Part shown: one piece after another, positions 24,676 through 33,302 of the stretch
Numbering within the stretch: position 1 is the first letter of the stretch
Layout of the letters: each line of letters begins with the position of its first letter
Origin: Streptomyces sp. NBC_00083
Lineage (GTDB): Bacteria; Actinomycetota; Actinomycetes; Streptomycetales; Streptomycetaceae
Direction: 5' to 3'
DNA length: 64,000 nucleotides
Assembly (NCBI RefSeq): GCF_026343295.1
Contig: NZ_JAPELY010000002.1
Span: 62,001-126,000, forward strand
Program-made: the position numbers and the translations under genes
The notes under the pieces: generated by a model
Database searches by the model: none
Told to the model about the DNA's origin: nothing
What the model saw: only the letters and a program-made list of their open reading frames with translations

Positions 24676-25860
24676 TCAGCGCGGAGGCGGAATCACGTCC
24701 TCGCGCACCGCGGCCGGGGCTGCGCGGGGGACGCCGAGGTCGCCGCTGAGCCAGTTCTTGAGGCGGCGGCCGAAGGGGCGCTCCACGAACCGGTGCACCG
24801 CCCAGGCGGCCACCAGGAGGGCCGCGACAAGACCCGCCATCAGGAGGTGGGCCGGGATGCGGGTGTGGAGGCGCTCGATCACGGCCCAGCCTATGGACTC
24901 GTGCAGGAGATAGAGCGGGTAGGTCAGGGCGCCGGCGGTGGTGAGCCTGCGCCAGTTCAGGAAGTCGGCCTTGCCGAGGGCGACCGCGAGCAGGACGGCG
25001 TAGAAGACGCTGACGACGGTCAGCGCCACCGGCCACGACGGGTGCAGACCGGCCCAGTCCTCGTCCTTCACGAGCCCCATCAGCTGCTGTTGGGCCAGCA
25101 GCCACGACGCGCCGAGGAGCAGCCACAGGAGCGGCGCGGGCCGGAACCGGTGCATGAGGTAGAGCACGATGCCGCCGACGAAGAACGGGGCGAACTGCGG
25201 CTGGAACACCACGGTCAGGAGCGGGATCCCCGAGCTGGGCGCGAGGACCGCGCCGAGGAGCCACAGGCCGCAGAAGGTCACCACGCGCCGGTAGGTCAGG
25301 CCCTTGTACGCGACGACCGCGAACAGGAGGTAGAACCGCATCTCGGCCCAGAGCGACCAGTACGAGGGGTCGACGTGGGCGACGCCCAGCGGCTCGTGGA
25401 CCATCGTGAGGTTGGTCAGGACGCGGGACAGGGTGATCGTCCTGTCGCCGCAGGACCACAGCACGATCGACGTCGTGAGGACGCAGACCCAGAACGCCGG
25501 ATACAGGCGCACCACACGGGAGATGAAGAAGTCCCGCGGCGTGCGGCCCCAGCAGCTCATGCAGATGACGAATCCGCTGATGAGGAAGAACAGCTCGACG
25601 CCGAGCCAGCCGTACCCGGCGACGCTGTGCACGAGGGGGAAGAGCGTCGCGGTGCTCCGGCCCCACGCCCCGTCGTCGCCGTAGCGGTCGTATCCGGCGA
25701 AGTGGAAGCCGACCACCATGAGCGCCGCGATCAGCCGCAGCCCGTCGAGCACGTACAGCCGTGGCGGTCTCGTCCGGGCGCCCGGCGGCGCGGAGAGCGG
25801 CGGCCGTACCGGGCGGGGGCGGGGGCGGGGGAGTGTGGAACGCAGAGCTGTGTCTGACAA
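24676..25860 (-). CDS. Acyltransferase 3 family membrane protein (O-acyltransferase)
   Basis: 394 residues and about ten membrane helices. N-terminal LYVLDGLRLIAALMVVGFHFAGY contains the catalytic-type His region, and GVELFFLISGFVICMS and FFISRVVRLYPAFWVCV are signatures of integral acyltransferases that O-acylate extracellular glycans and antibiotics. The start is TTG at 25860, with AGGATT upstream; a shorter start is possible. It lies head to head at the 3' end with the glycan operon and may acetylate its product, as plant and some microbial mannans are acetylated. That role is inferred from position. Confidence 0.88.
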   Translation of the reverse strand: MSDTALRSTLPRPRPRPVRPPLSAPPGARTRPPRLYVLDGLRLIAALMVVGFHFAGYDRYGDDGAWGRSTATLFPLVHSVAGYGWLGVELFFLISGFVICMSCWGRTPRDFFISRVVRLYPAFWVCVLTTSIVLWSCGDRTITLSRVLTNLTMVHEPLGVAHVDPSYWSLWAEMRFYLLFAVVAYKGLTYRRVVTFCGLWLLGAVLAPSSGIPLLTVVFQPQFAPFFVGGIVLYLMHRFRPAPLLWLLLGASWLLAQQQLMGLVKDEDWAGLHPSWPVALTVVSVFYAVLLAVALGKADFLNWRRLTTAGALTYPLYLLHESIGWAVIERLHTRIPAHLLMAGLVAALLVAAWAVHRFVERPFGRRLKNWLSGDLGVPRAAPAAVREDVIPPPR

Positions 25861-25959
25861 GGCGGGAATCCTAGCCGGAGGGCCGGTCGCGGCCGTTCCG
25901 GTCAGTTGGGGGGATGGCGCTGTGTACGGGTGCGGGGAGACCTGGGTTCTTGCTGCACG

Positions 25960-26490
25960 CTAGTACATACCCCGGATGTTCGAATCCGTGCGGGCCTGTG
26001 ACCGGTGGGCCAGGCGGTCCTTGGCCCGGCGGCCCCGGCTCTCGATCGGCAGCACGCCCGTGGCCGCCGCCAGGCCGAAGGGGGGCATGTCCGCGTAGAT
26101 CGACTCATAGCACCCCTCGGGGGCGATGTACGTCTCGTGCCAGAGCCCGACGTGGCCGCGCATTCCGCCTCTGCGTTCCTTGCGGTTGAGGATCGCCCAC
26201 GCGCGGTGGTGGAACATGTCGGGCGAGTGCGCGTAGGCGTACAGCTTCTCCTTCGACTCCCAGTACTGGACCACGTAGTACGTGCGCGGCGACGCGGTGA
26301 GCAGGACGTGGCCGAGGTGCCCGTGGCTCCTGTCCTTCGACAGCTCGCGCAGCATCCGGAGCATGGCGAGCCCCACGGGCACCCACTGGTGCACGGCCCA
26401 GAAGTGGTTGACGCGCATCCCGATGAGCAGCACCACCGCGTCGCCCTCGACGGCGGCGGTCGTGCGACCCGGGATCGGCTTGGCGGACAT
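25960..26490 (-). CDS. DUF4188 family protein
   Basis: 176 residues. The pattern MRVNHFWAVHQWVPVGLAMLRMLREL, SPRTYYVVQYWESKEKLYAYAHSPDMFHHRAW and VGLWHETYIAPEGCYESIYADMPPFGLA is that of DUF4188, a ferredoxin-like (dimeric alpha/beta barrel) family sometimes annotated as monooxygenase or aldoxime dehydratase-related. No cofactor motif is evident beyond conserved His, Trp and Tyr. It is divergent from a MerR-type regulator across a short spacer with a perfect palindrome, which probably controls it. Confidence 0.85.
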   Translation of the reverse strand: MSAKPIPGRTTAAVEGDAVVLLIGMRVNHFWAVHQWVPVGLAMLRMLRELSKDRSHGHLGHVLLTASPRTYYVVQYWESKEKLYAYAHSPDMFHHRAWAILNRKERRGGMRGHVGLWHETYIAPEGCYESIYADMPPFGLAAATGVLPIESRGRRAKDRLAHRSQARTDSNIRGMY

Positions 26491-26510
26491 CGTGCCTCCA
26501 ACTCGCCTGT

Positions 26511-26529
26511 TGGATAATGGAGTTATCCA
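26511..26529. promoter_or_regulatory. Palindromic operator between DUF4188 gene and MerR regulator
   Basis: TGGATAA-TGGAG-TTATCCA, perfect 7-bp arms with a 5-base centre, 20 bases upstream of the DUF4188 ATG and 47 bases upstream of the chosen MerR start. MerR-family regulators bind such dyads between promoter elements. A partial third half-site (TTGGATGATGG) follows at 26541. Confidence 0.65.
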
Positions 26530-26576
26530 TGGATGACACCTTGGATGATGGCGTTGTCCGAGGGAGGGCGCAAGGG

Positions 26577-27218
26577 ATGCGGCTTGCGGAGTTGAGCGGG
26601 CGGAGCGGGGTCTCCACCGCGATGATCAAGTACTACCTGCGGCAGGGCATGCTGGCCCCGGGCCGCAAGGTCGGCGCTACCACCGCCGAGTACGACGAGA
26701 GCCATCTGCGCCGGCTCCGCCTCGTGCGCGCCCTGATCGAGGTCGGCCGGCTCCCCGTGGCGACGGCCAAGGAGGTCATCGGGTACGTCGACGACGAATC
26801 CCTCGACCGAACGATCCGGCTCGGCGCCGCCCTGTGGGCACTGCCGCACGGACCCGACCCCGACGACGGCGACGCGTCGGTGGCCGCCGCCCGCACCGAG
26901 GTGGACCGGCTCTTCGAACTGCTCGGCTGGGCGACCGCGCGTGAGCTCGGCGACCTCTCGCCCGACCACCGCGCGCTGATCGTCGCCGTCGCCACGCTCA
27001 ACCGGCTCGGCTACCCCTGGGACGCCGAACTCATGGCGCCGTACGCCCGGTTGATGCACCAGGCCGCAGCCCGCGACCTCGACTTCGTGGAGAGCCACCC
27101 CTCCGAGGAGGAGAAGGTGGAGACGGCCGTCGCCGCGACCATCCTCTTCGAACCGGTGCTGCGCGCCCTGCACCGCCTCGCCCAGCAGGAGGAGTCCGCA
27201 CGCCGGTACGGCCTGTAG
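26577..27218 (+). CDS. MerR family transcriptional regulator
   Basis: 213 residues from MRLAELSGRSGVS, the canonical MerR start. The winged helix includes STAMIKYYLRQGMLAPGRKVGATTAEYDESHLRRLRLVRALIEVGRLPVATAKEVI; the rest is an all-helical effector or dimer region with no cysteine cluster, so a metal sensor is unlikely. GAGGGAGGG lies upstream of the ATG at 26577. ATGs at 26517 and 26529 are in frame but would overlap the operator. It is divergent from DUF4188, its probable target. Confidence 0.88.
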   Translation: MRLAELSGRSGVSTAMIKYYLRQGMLAPGRKVGATTAEYDESHLRRLRLVRALIEVGRLPVATAKEVIGYVDDESLDRTIRLGAALWALPHGPDPDDGDASVAAARTEVDRLFELLGWATARELGDLSPDHRALIVAVATLNRLGYPWDAELMAPYARLMHQAAARDLDFVESHPSEEEKVETAVAATILFEPVLRALHRLAQQEESARRYGL

Positions 27219-27242
27219 CGAGGCCGGCGAGCACGGACGCGA

Positions 27243-27278
27243 GCCGCGCCCGCCCCGGTGAGCCGGAACGGGCGCGGC
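27243..27278. terminator. Bidirectional hairpin between merR and lipase genes
   Basis: A 10-bp stem GCCGCGCCCG/CGGGCGCGGC (27243-27252 with 27269-27278) in an 80-base gap between convergent genes; it can serve both. Confidence 0.6.
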
Positions 27279-27297
27279 AGCAACCGCCCTCTGCTGT

Positions 27298-28449
27298 CTA
27301 GCAGTTGGAGTGCGTCGGCCTGCCCGCGAATCGGTCGCCGAGCCAGTTCGCGGCGGGGACCCCGCCCACCGTCACGCCGCCGATGTGGCCGAGCAGCGGC
27401 AGCGCGTGCCACTCCACGTCCGTGCCCCGGGCGCACCAGTCGGCGCGGAGCTGCTGTCCGACCGCGTACGGGATCAGCTCGTCGACGGTGCCGTGGTAGA
27501 GGTAGACCGGCGCGTCCGGACGGTGGGTGCCGAGCTTGGACTCGGCCAACCTGGCCTGCCAGTCCGGCTGTTGGAGCGGGTTCTTCACCGTCAGGTCCGT
27601 CACGTGCTTGAACGAGCCCACCGTGGTGTCGACCGCCACGCAGTTGTTCTTGAAGTAGTCGACCAGCGACCTGCCCGCCGGGTTCAGATACGCGTCCAGT
27701 TTCAGCTCGGGGAAGGCGGCGTCCTGGCCGGCCGCCGCCATGAAGATGAGGCCGGAGCCCAGGCCGCCGTCGTTGGCGGAGGCCACCTTCATCAGGTCGG
27801 CCGGGACGCCGCCGGTCGCGGTGCCCTTCACCTTCAGGTCGGGTGCGTAGGAGTCGTGCAGCTCGGCCGCCCAGCTGCTCGCCTGGCCACCCTGCGAGTA
27901 CCCCATGATCCCCACGGGGGAGCCGGCGTCGACGCCGGGGATGCCGAGGCGCTCGGCGGCGCGGGCCGCGTCCAGGACGGCGGTGCCCTCGGCGCGGCCG
28001 ACGGTGTAGGTGTGGTCGCCGGGCGTGCCGAGCCCCTCGTAGTCGGTGACCGCGACCGCCCACCCCTTCTGCACCACCTGGTTGATCAGGGTGGCCTCGA
28101 CGGCCGTGCCGTACGGGAAGTTGGCGCTGGGCGCGCAGGAGTCGCCGAGCCCGACCGTGCCGACGGCGTACGTCACGAGGGGGCGCGGGCCGGTGCGGCC
28201 GTCGTTGGGCACGATGACCGTGCCGGAGACGGTGTTCGGGCCGCCCCTGGCGTTGGTGGAACGGTAGGTGACGTGCCAGGCACGGGTGTTGGTCCACTGG
28301 CCGGGGAGCGGGTGGAACGCGGTGGGTGACTGGGTGAGGACGTCGCCCGGCGCGGGGGACGGGGCGTCGTCGGCGAATGCGGTGGGGGTGGCTGCCGAGA
28401 GGAGGAGTGCGGCGGCTACGGCGCCGGCGACTCGGATACGGACGTGCAT
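27298..28449 (-). CDS. Secreted lipase (LIP family alpha/beta hydrolase)
   Basis: 383 residues. A cleavable signal (AGAVAAALLLSAATPTAFADD) precedes an alpha/beta hydrolase with nucleophile elbow IMGYSQGGQASSWAAEL (Ser185), PVYLYHGTVDELIPY carrying the acidic residue and LPLLGHIGGV carrying the histidine. The domain order and the cap segment fit the secretory triacylglycerol lipase family known from fungi and actinobacteria. It should release fatty acids outside the cell. An AraC regulator and a long-chain acyl-CoA ligase are the next genes, a sensible set for lipid use. Confidence 0.9.
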   Translation of the reverse strand: MHVRIRVAGAVAAALLLSAATPTAFADDAPSPAPGDVLTQSPTAFHPLPGQWTNTRAWHVTYRSTNARGGPNTVSGTVIVPNDGRTGPRPLVTYAVGTVGLGDSCAPSANFPYGTAVEATLINQVVQKGWAVAVTDYEGLGTPGDHTYTVGRAEGTAVLDAARAAERLGIPGVDAGSPVGIMGYSQGGQASSWAAELHDSYAPDLKVKGTATGGVPADLMKVASANDGGLGSGLIFMAAAGQDAAFPELKLDAYLNPAGRSLVDYFKNNCVAVDTTVGSFKHVTDLTVKNPLQQPDWQARLAESKLGTHRPDAPVYLYHGTVDELIPYAVGQQLRADWCARGTDVEWHALPLLGHIGGVTVGGVPAANWLGDRFAGRPTHSNC

Positions 28450-28511
28450 GCGGCTCTCCCAACGGTCCGATGGGGCTGGGCAGTTGAGGAGAAGGTAGTG
28501 ACTGACCGGTA

Positions 28512-28531
28512 GGTACGGAGCTGACCGTACC
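28512..28531. promoter_or_regulatory. Inverted repeat upstream of the lipase gene
   Basis: GGTACGG-AGCTGA-CCGTACC, 7-bp arms, 63 bases upstream of the lipase ATG, flanked by TGACCGG-type repeats. Possible operator for the adjacent AraC regulator. Confidence 0.4.
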
Positions 28532-28587
28532 GCTCACCTTCACTGACCGGGGTTGACCGCACCGCCCGGCGCGCGGCCGGCGCGGGC

Positions 28588-29601
28588 TCAGTGCTCCAGG
28601 CGGTAGGAGCCCGGTGTCGTCCCCGTCCAGCGGCGGAAGGCACGGTGGAAGCTGGTGTCCTCCGAGAAGCCGAGGCGCGCCGCGATCTCCGCGATGGGCT
28701 CGCGGCCCTCGGCGAGCCCCGCGATCGCGGCGTCCCGCCGCACCGCGTCCTTGAGCTGCTGGAACGAGGTGCCCTCGCGCGCGAGGCGGCGGCGCAGGGT
28801 CGCCGGTGACATGGCGAGCCTGGCCGCCGTCTCCTCCAGGGTGGGCAGCCGGGGCGAGGCGCGCAGGGCGCCCGAGAGCGCCCGCCCCACCTGCTCGCCC
28901 ACCGTCGTGCCGTACGTGTGCCGGCTGAGCAGCTCGAAGGGTGAGCGGCGCAGCATCTGGCCCAGGGCCGCCTCGTCCCGTACGAGCGGCGCGGTCAGCC
29001 AGCGCGCGTCGAACACCGCCTCGGTACGGGCGCCGCCGAAGCGCACCGGACAGCCGAACAGCGACTCGTACTCGGCCCCGTGCCGGGGCGGCGGATAGCC
29101 GAAGGCGGCGCGGGCGAGCGGGATGCGGCGGCCCACCAGCCAGCTGCACAGCCGGTGCCAGATGATCACGAGGCACTCGGTCAGGAACCGGTCCTCGTCC
29201 TGGCCCGCGAGATCGCCCCGCACCGTGAACACGGCTTCCCCGCCCGCCACTTCGAGGGCGAGGTCGGGTCCGTGCGCGAACAGGCCGTAGAAGGCGGTGC
29301 CCCGGTGCACGGCCCCGCCGAGGTCGCGGCAGCCGAGCACGGCGTAACACATCATCGCGAACGTGCCGGGGCGGCTGGGCGCACCGCCGAGGCCGAGGAA
29401 CTCGTCGCCCGTCGCCCGGTACAGGGCGCGGAAGAGGTGGGCGAACTGTGCCGGGGTGACCCGCGCCCGGTCGTCCCCGAGCAGCAGCGGAGGGATCCCG
29501 GCCGCCTGGAGCAGGGGCACGGTGTCGACGCCGTGCCGCTCGGCGCCGCGCAGCACCGCCCGTACGTGGTGCACGGTGATCGTCGGCGTCGCCATGGTCA
29601 A
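28588..29601 (-). CDS. AraC family transcriptional regulator (OruR/ArgR-type sensor domain)
   Basis: 337 residues. The N-terminal 190 residues resemble the arabinose-binding-type domain of AraC regulators that control lipid and virulence functions (VTPAQFAHLFRALYRATGDEFLGLG). The C-terminal 100 residues hold two HTH units (TLEETAARLAMSPATLRRRLAREGTSFQQL and EPIAEIAARLGFSEDTSFHRAFRRWTGTTPGSYR). It lies 138 bases upstream of the lipase gene on the same strand and is divergent from the acyl-CoA ligase, so both are candidate targets. Confidence 0.92.
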   Translation of the reverse strand: MTMATPTITVHHVRAVLRGAERHGVDTVPLLQAAGIPPLLLGDDRARVTPAQFAHLFRALYRATGDEFLGLGGAPSRPGTFAMMCYAVLGCRDLGGAVHRGTAFYGLFAHGPDLALEVAGGEAVFTVRGDLAGQDEDRFLTECLVIIWHRLCSWLVGRRIPLARAAFGYPPPRHGAEYESLFGCPVRFGGARTEAVFDARWLTAPLVRDEAALGQMLRRSPFELLSRHTYGTTVGEQVGRALSGALRASPRLPTLEETAARLAMSPATLRRRLAREGTSFQQLKDAVRRDAAIAGLAEGREPIAEIAARLGFSEDTSFHRAFRRWTGTTPGSYRLEH

Positions 29602-29688
29602 CGACCGTAGCCGGATTGAGCGTTGAGGTCAGCCGGGGTGACGTTTCCCGTCATCCCGCACGGCCCCCACCGTACTTACCGTCGGGGC

Positions 29689-31464
29689 ATGACCCCACAG
29701 AGTGAGCACCGTGAGCCCACCGAGCACCAGGAGCCGTCCGGCCGTCCCCGCACGCTCGCCGTGTTCACCGAGTGGGCGGCGGAGCGTTATCCGGACCGGC
29801 CGGCGCTCCGGTTCCGCGACGCCGCCGGAGGCTGGGTCCCGGTGACCTACACCGAGCTGCGCGCCACCGTACGCCGCACCGCGCTGGGCCTCCTGGCGCT
29901 CGGCATCGGGGCCGGCGACCGGGTGGCGATCCTCGCCGAGACCCGGCCCGAGTGGACGTACGCGCACTTCGCCTGTCTCGCGGTGGGCGCGGTCGTGGTG
30001 CCGGTGTATCCGACGGCGGGCGACGAGGAGACCTCCTGGGTGCTCTCCGACTCCGGCGCGAAGGCGGTCTTCTGCGAGGGGCCGGCGGAGGCGGCCCGCG
30101 TGGCGGAGCTCCGCCCGAAGCTGCCCGCGCTCGCCCACGTCCTGCCGATGACGGGCCCCGACGGGCCGGCCGCGGCGGGCGGGGCGACGGAGGGGCCGAC
30201 CGCGGCGGGCGGGGCCGAAGTCTCCCTCGGCGACCTGCTCGCACGGGCCGAGGCGGTGCGCCCCGAGGACGACGCCGAACTCGTCTACACCTCCGGAACC
30301 ACCGGGCTGCCCAAGGGCTGCCGGCTCACCCACGGCAACCTCGGCGCCGTCCAGGACGCCACGCTCCACCTCATCCAGGGCGGGCCGGGCGACCGCACCT
30401 ACCTCTACCTGCCCCTCGCGCACCTGCTCGCCCAGCTGATCCAGTTCTCCACGCTGCTGTACGGCGGCGAGCTCTGCTACTTCGGCGGGCGCATCGAGGA
30501 CGTCGTCGGCGAGCTGGCCGAGGCGCAGCCGACCCACCTGCCGTCCGTGCCGCGCCTGTTCGAGAAGGTCTACTCGGTGGTGCGGTCGCTCGCCGAGGCC
30601 GAGGAGGGCGGGGCCGAGCGGTTCGACGCGGCGGTCGCGGTCGGCGTCCTCGCGGCCGACGGTGAGCTTCCGCCCGAGCGCCGCGCCGCGTACGAGGCCG
30701 CGGACGCCTCGCTGTTCAGCCTGGTCAGGGCCGCGTTCGGCGGGCGCCTCCGCTGGGCCCTGACCGGCGGCGCCCCGATCGACCCGGCCGTCCTCGACTT
30801 CCTGCGGGCCTGCGGGATCCAGGTCTTCGAGGGGTACGGGATGACCGAGTCCGCGGGCGTCATCTCGCTCAACCACCCCGGTGCGGTGCGGTACGGCACG
30901 GTGGGGCGGCCGGTCCTCGGGTGCGAGGTGCGCATCGCGGACGACGAGGAGGTGCTCGCCCGGGGCCCGATGGTCTTCCCGGGCTACCACGCGAACCCCG
31001 GGGGCACGGCGGACGCGCTCGACGCGGAGGGGTGGCTGCACACGGGGGACCTCGGGGCGGTCGACGCGGACGGCTACCTGACGATCACCGGCCGCAAGAA
31101 GGACCTGATCATCACGTCCGCCGGCAAGAACCTGACGCCCTCGCACGTCGAGCTGGCCATCGAACGGTCCCGGTTCGTCTCGCACGCGGTGATGGCGGGC
31201 GACCGGCGGCCGTATCCGGTCGCGCTGATCACGGTGGAGGCGGAGGCGGTGGCGGGGCGTGATGCGGCGGAGGTGCGCGAGCTGGTGGGGCGTGCCGTGG
31301 CTGAGGCCAACGAGCAGGTGTCCCGGCCGGCCCGGATCCGGGCGTTCGCGGTGCTGCCGCGGGACTTCACGGTCGAGGGGGGTGAGCTGACGCCCACGCT
31401 CAAGGTGCGGCGGAGGGTGGTGCTCGACCGCTACGCCCAGGAAATAGCCGCGCTGTACAAGTAG
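29689..31464 (+). CDS. AMP-dependent long-chain acyl-CoA synthetase
   Basis: 591 residues, full length for FadD15-type ligases. AMP-binding motif LVYTSGTTGLPKGCRLTHGN, FEGYGMTESAGVISLN, and the hinge region LHTGDLGAVDADGYLTITGRKKDLIITSAGKNLTPSHVE with the C-terminal catalytic-type Lys region (TPTLKVRRR). It activates fatty acids to acyl-CoA. The ATG at 29689 was chosen; the frame is open upstream to 29623. It diverges from the AraC gene, 87 bases away. Confidence 0.93.
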   Translation: MTPQSEHREPTEHQEPSGRPRTLAVFTEWAAERYPDRPALRFRDAAGGWVPVTYTELRATVRRTALGLLALGIGAGDRVAILAETRPEWTYAHFACLAVGAVVVPVYPTAGDEETSWVLSDSGAKAVFCEGPAEAARVAELRPKLPALAHVLPMTGPDGPAAAGGATEGPTAAGGAEVSLGDLLARAEAVRPEDDAELVYTSGTTGLPKGCRLTHGNLGAVQDATLHLIQGGPGDRTYLYLPLAHLLAQLIQFSTLLYGGELCYFGGRIEDVVGELAEAQPTHLPSVPRLFEKVYSVVRSLAEAEEGGAERFDAAVAVGVLAADGELPPERRAAYEAADASLFSLVRAAFGGRLRWALTGGAPIDPAVLDFLRACGIQVFEGYGMTESAGVISLNHPGAVRYGTVGRPVLGCEVRIADDEEVLARGPMVFPGYHANPGGTADALDAEGWLHTGDLGAVDADGYLTITGRKKDLIITSAGKNLTPSHVELAIERSRFVSHAVMAGDRRPYPVALITVEAEAVAGRDAAEVRELVGRAVAEANEQVSRPARIRAFAVLPRDFTVEGGELTPTLKVRRRVVLDRYAQEIAALYK

Positions 31465-31758
31465 CCCGGCCACCCCCCAGCCCCGCGGGCCCGGCGAGAG
31501 CCGTTTCGCACAGTTCCGGCTGCGGGCCGGTGGGGCCGTTTCGCGCAGTTCCCCGCGCCCCTGTAGGGCGCCCGACGCTTTCGAGATCCCGGCCCGCACC
31601 GGAATCTTTAGGGGCGCGGGGAACTGCGCGGGCAACCCAGCACGGTCCGCGGACGACGGCGGGCCCGGGGTCCCCAGGGGCGCGGGGAACTGCGCGGGCA
31701 CCCTGCACCCGAAGGCAGCCGCACCCGAAGGCACCCGCAACCGCCGCGCGCAAAAGGC
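31465..31758. repeat. Intergenic spacer with three copies of the GGGGCGCGGGGAACTG repeat
   Basis: No credible gene. Three copies of the dispersed module seen at 9.6-10.0 kb: one inverted (31538-31575), and two direct (31611-31656, with its following ACGGTCCGCGGACG tail, and 31676-31700). Two pieces of ACCCGAAGGCA near 31709 and 31725 form a short tandem repeat. Confidence 0.8.
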
Positions 31759-31789
31759 AGGAGCCCCGGTCCACAGGGACGGGGCTCCT
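31759..31789 (-). terminator. Terminator of the cold shock gene
   Basis: A 10-bp stem AGGAGCCCCG/CGGGGCTCCT (31759-31768 with 31780-31789). Read on the minus strand it is followed by GCCTTTTG, so it resembles an intrinsic terminator, 38 bases beyond the cold shock stop codon. Confidence 0.75.
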
Positions 31790-31827
31790 TGGGTACTGCT
31801 AAGTCAGCGATCGCCAACCCGGAGAAG

Positions 31828-32031
31828 TTAGGCCGGGATGACGTTCTCCGCCTGCGGGCCCTTCGGGCCCTGAGTGACGTCGAAGTTCACGACCTGGTTC
31901 TCCTCCAGGGAGCGGAAACCAGACGCGTTGATCGCGGAGTAGTGGACGAAGACATCCGGGCCGCCGCCGTCCTGGGCGATGAAGCCGAAGCCCTTTTCAG
32001 CGTTGAACCACTTCACGGTTCCGGTAGCCAT
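31828..32031 (-). CDS. Cold shock domain protein
   Basis: 67 residues, exact size of a CspA-type protein. Starts [18 protein letters not shown] with RNP1 (KGFGFI) and RNP2 (DVFVHYS), and ends [14 protein letters not shown]. It binds single-stranded RNA and DNA as an RNA chaperone. The ATG at 32031 follows AAGGAGGG, a near-perfect ribosome site. In-frame codons upstream to 32076 are leader RNA. The mRNA leader contains a strong hairpin followed by T-rich sequence (separate entry), which suggests post-transcriptional or attenuation control. Confidence 0.97.
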   Translation of the reverse strand: MATGTVKWFNAEKGFGFIAQDGGGPDVFVHYSAINASGFRSLEENQVVNFDVTQGPKGPQAENVIPA

Positions 32032-32084
32032 AAGCCCTCCTTGGGCCAAAGGGTTGCCCTGCTCCAGAACCTGCAAACAAGTCT

Positions 32085-32124
32085 GAAAACTACAAAAGCC
32101 TGCGGGTTACATGCTCCGCAGGCT
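32085..32124 (-). promoter_or_regulatory. Terminator-like hairpin in the cold shock 5' leader
   Basis: On the minus strand AGCCTGCGG (32124-32116) pairs perfectly with CCGCAGGCT (32105-32097) around a 10-base loop, and is followed at once by TTTTGTAGTTTTC. This is the form of a Rho-independent terminator, yet it lies about 65 bases upstream of the start codon of the same transcript. It could be an attenuator or cold-sensitive RNA element, if transcription begins upstream of 32124. Confidence 0.55.
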
Positions 32125-33251
<1,127 letters not shown>

Positions 33252-33302
33252 GCGTCGGCGGTGCGGTCCGGGACGGGACTCAGGCCGGACTCAGGACGGG
33301 GT

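Noticed and set aside
25974..25995. GTTCGAATCC inside the DUF4188 3' end resembles a tRNA T-loop
   Set aside because: No acceptor, D or anticodon stems could be paired around it, and it encodes the C-terminus of the protein (SNIRGMY).
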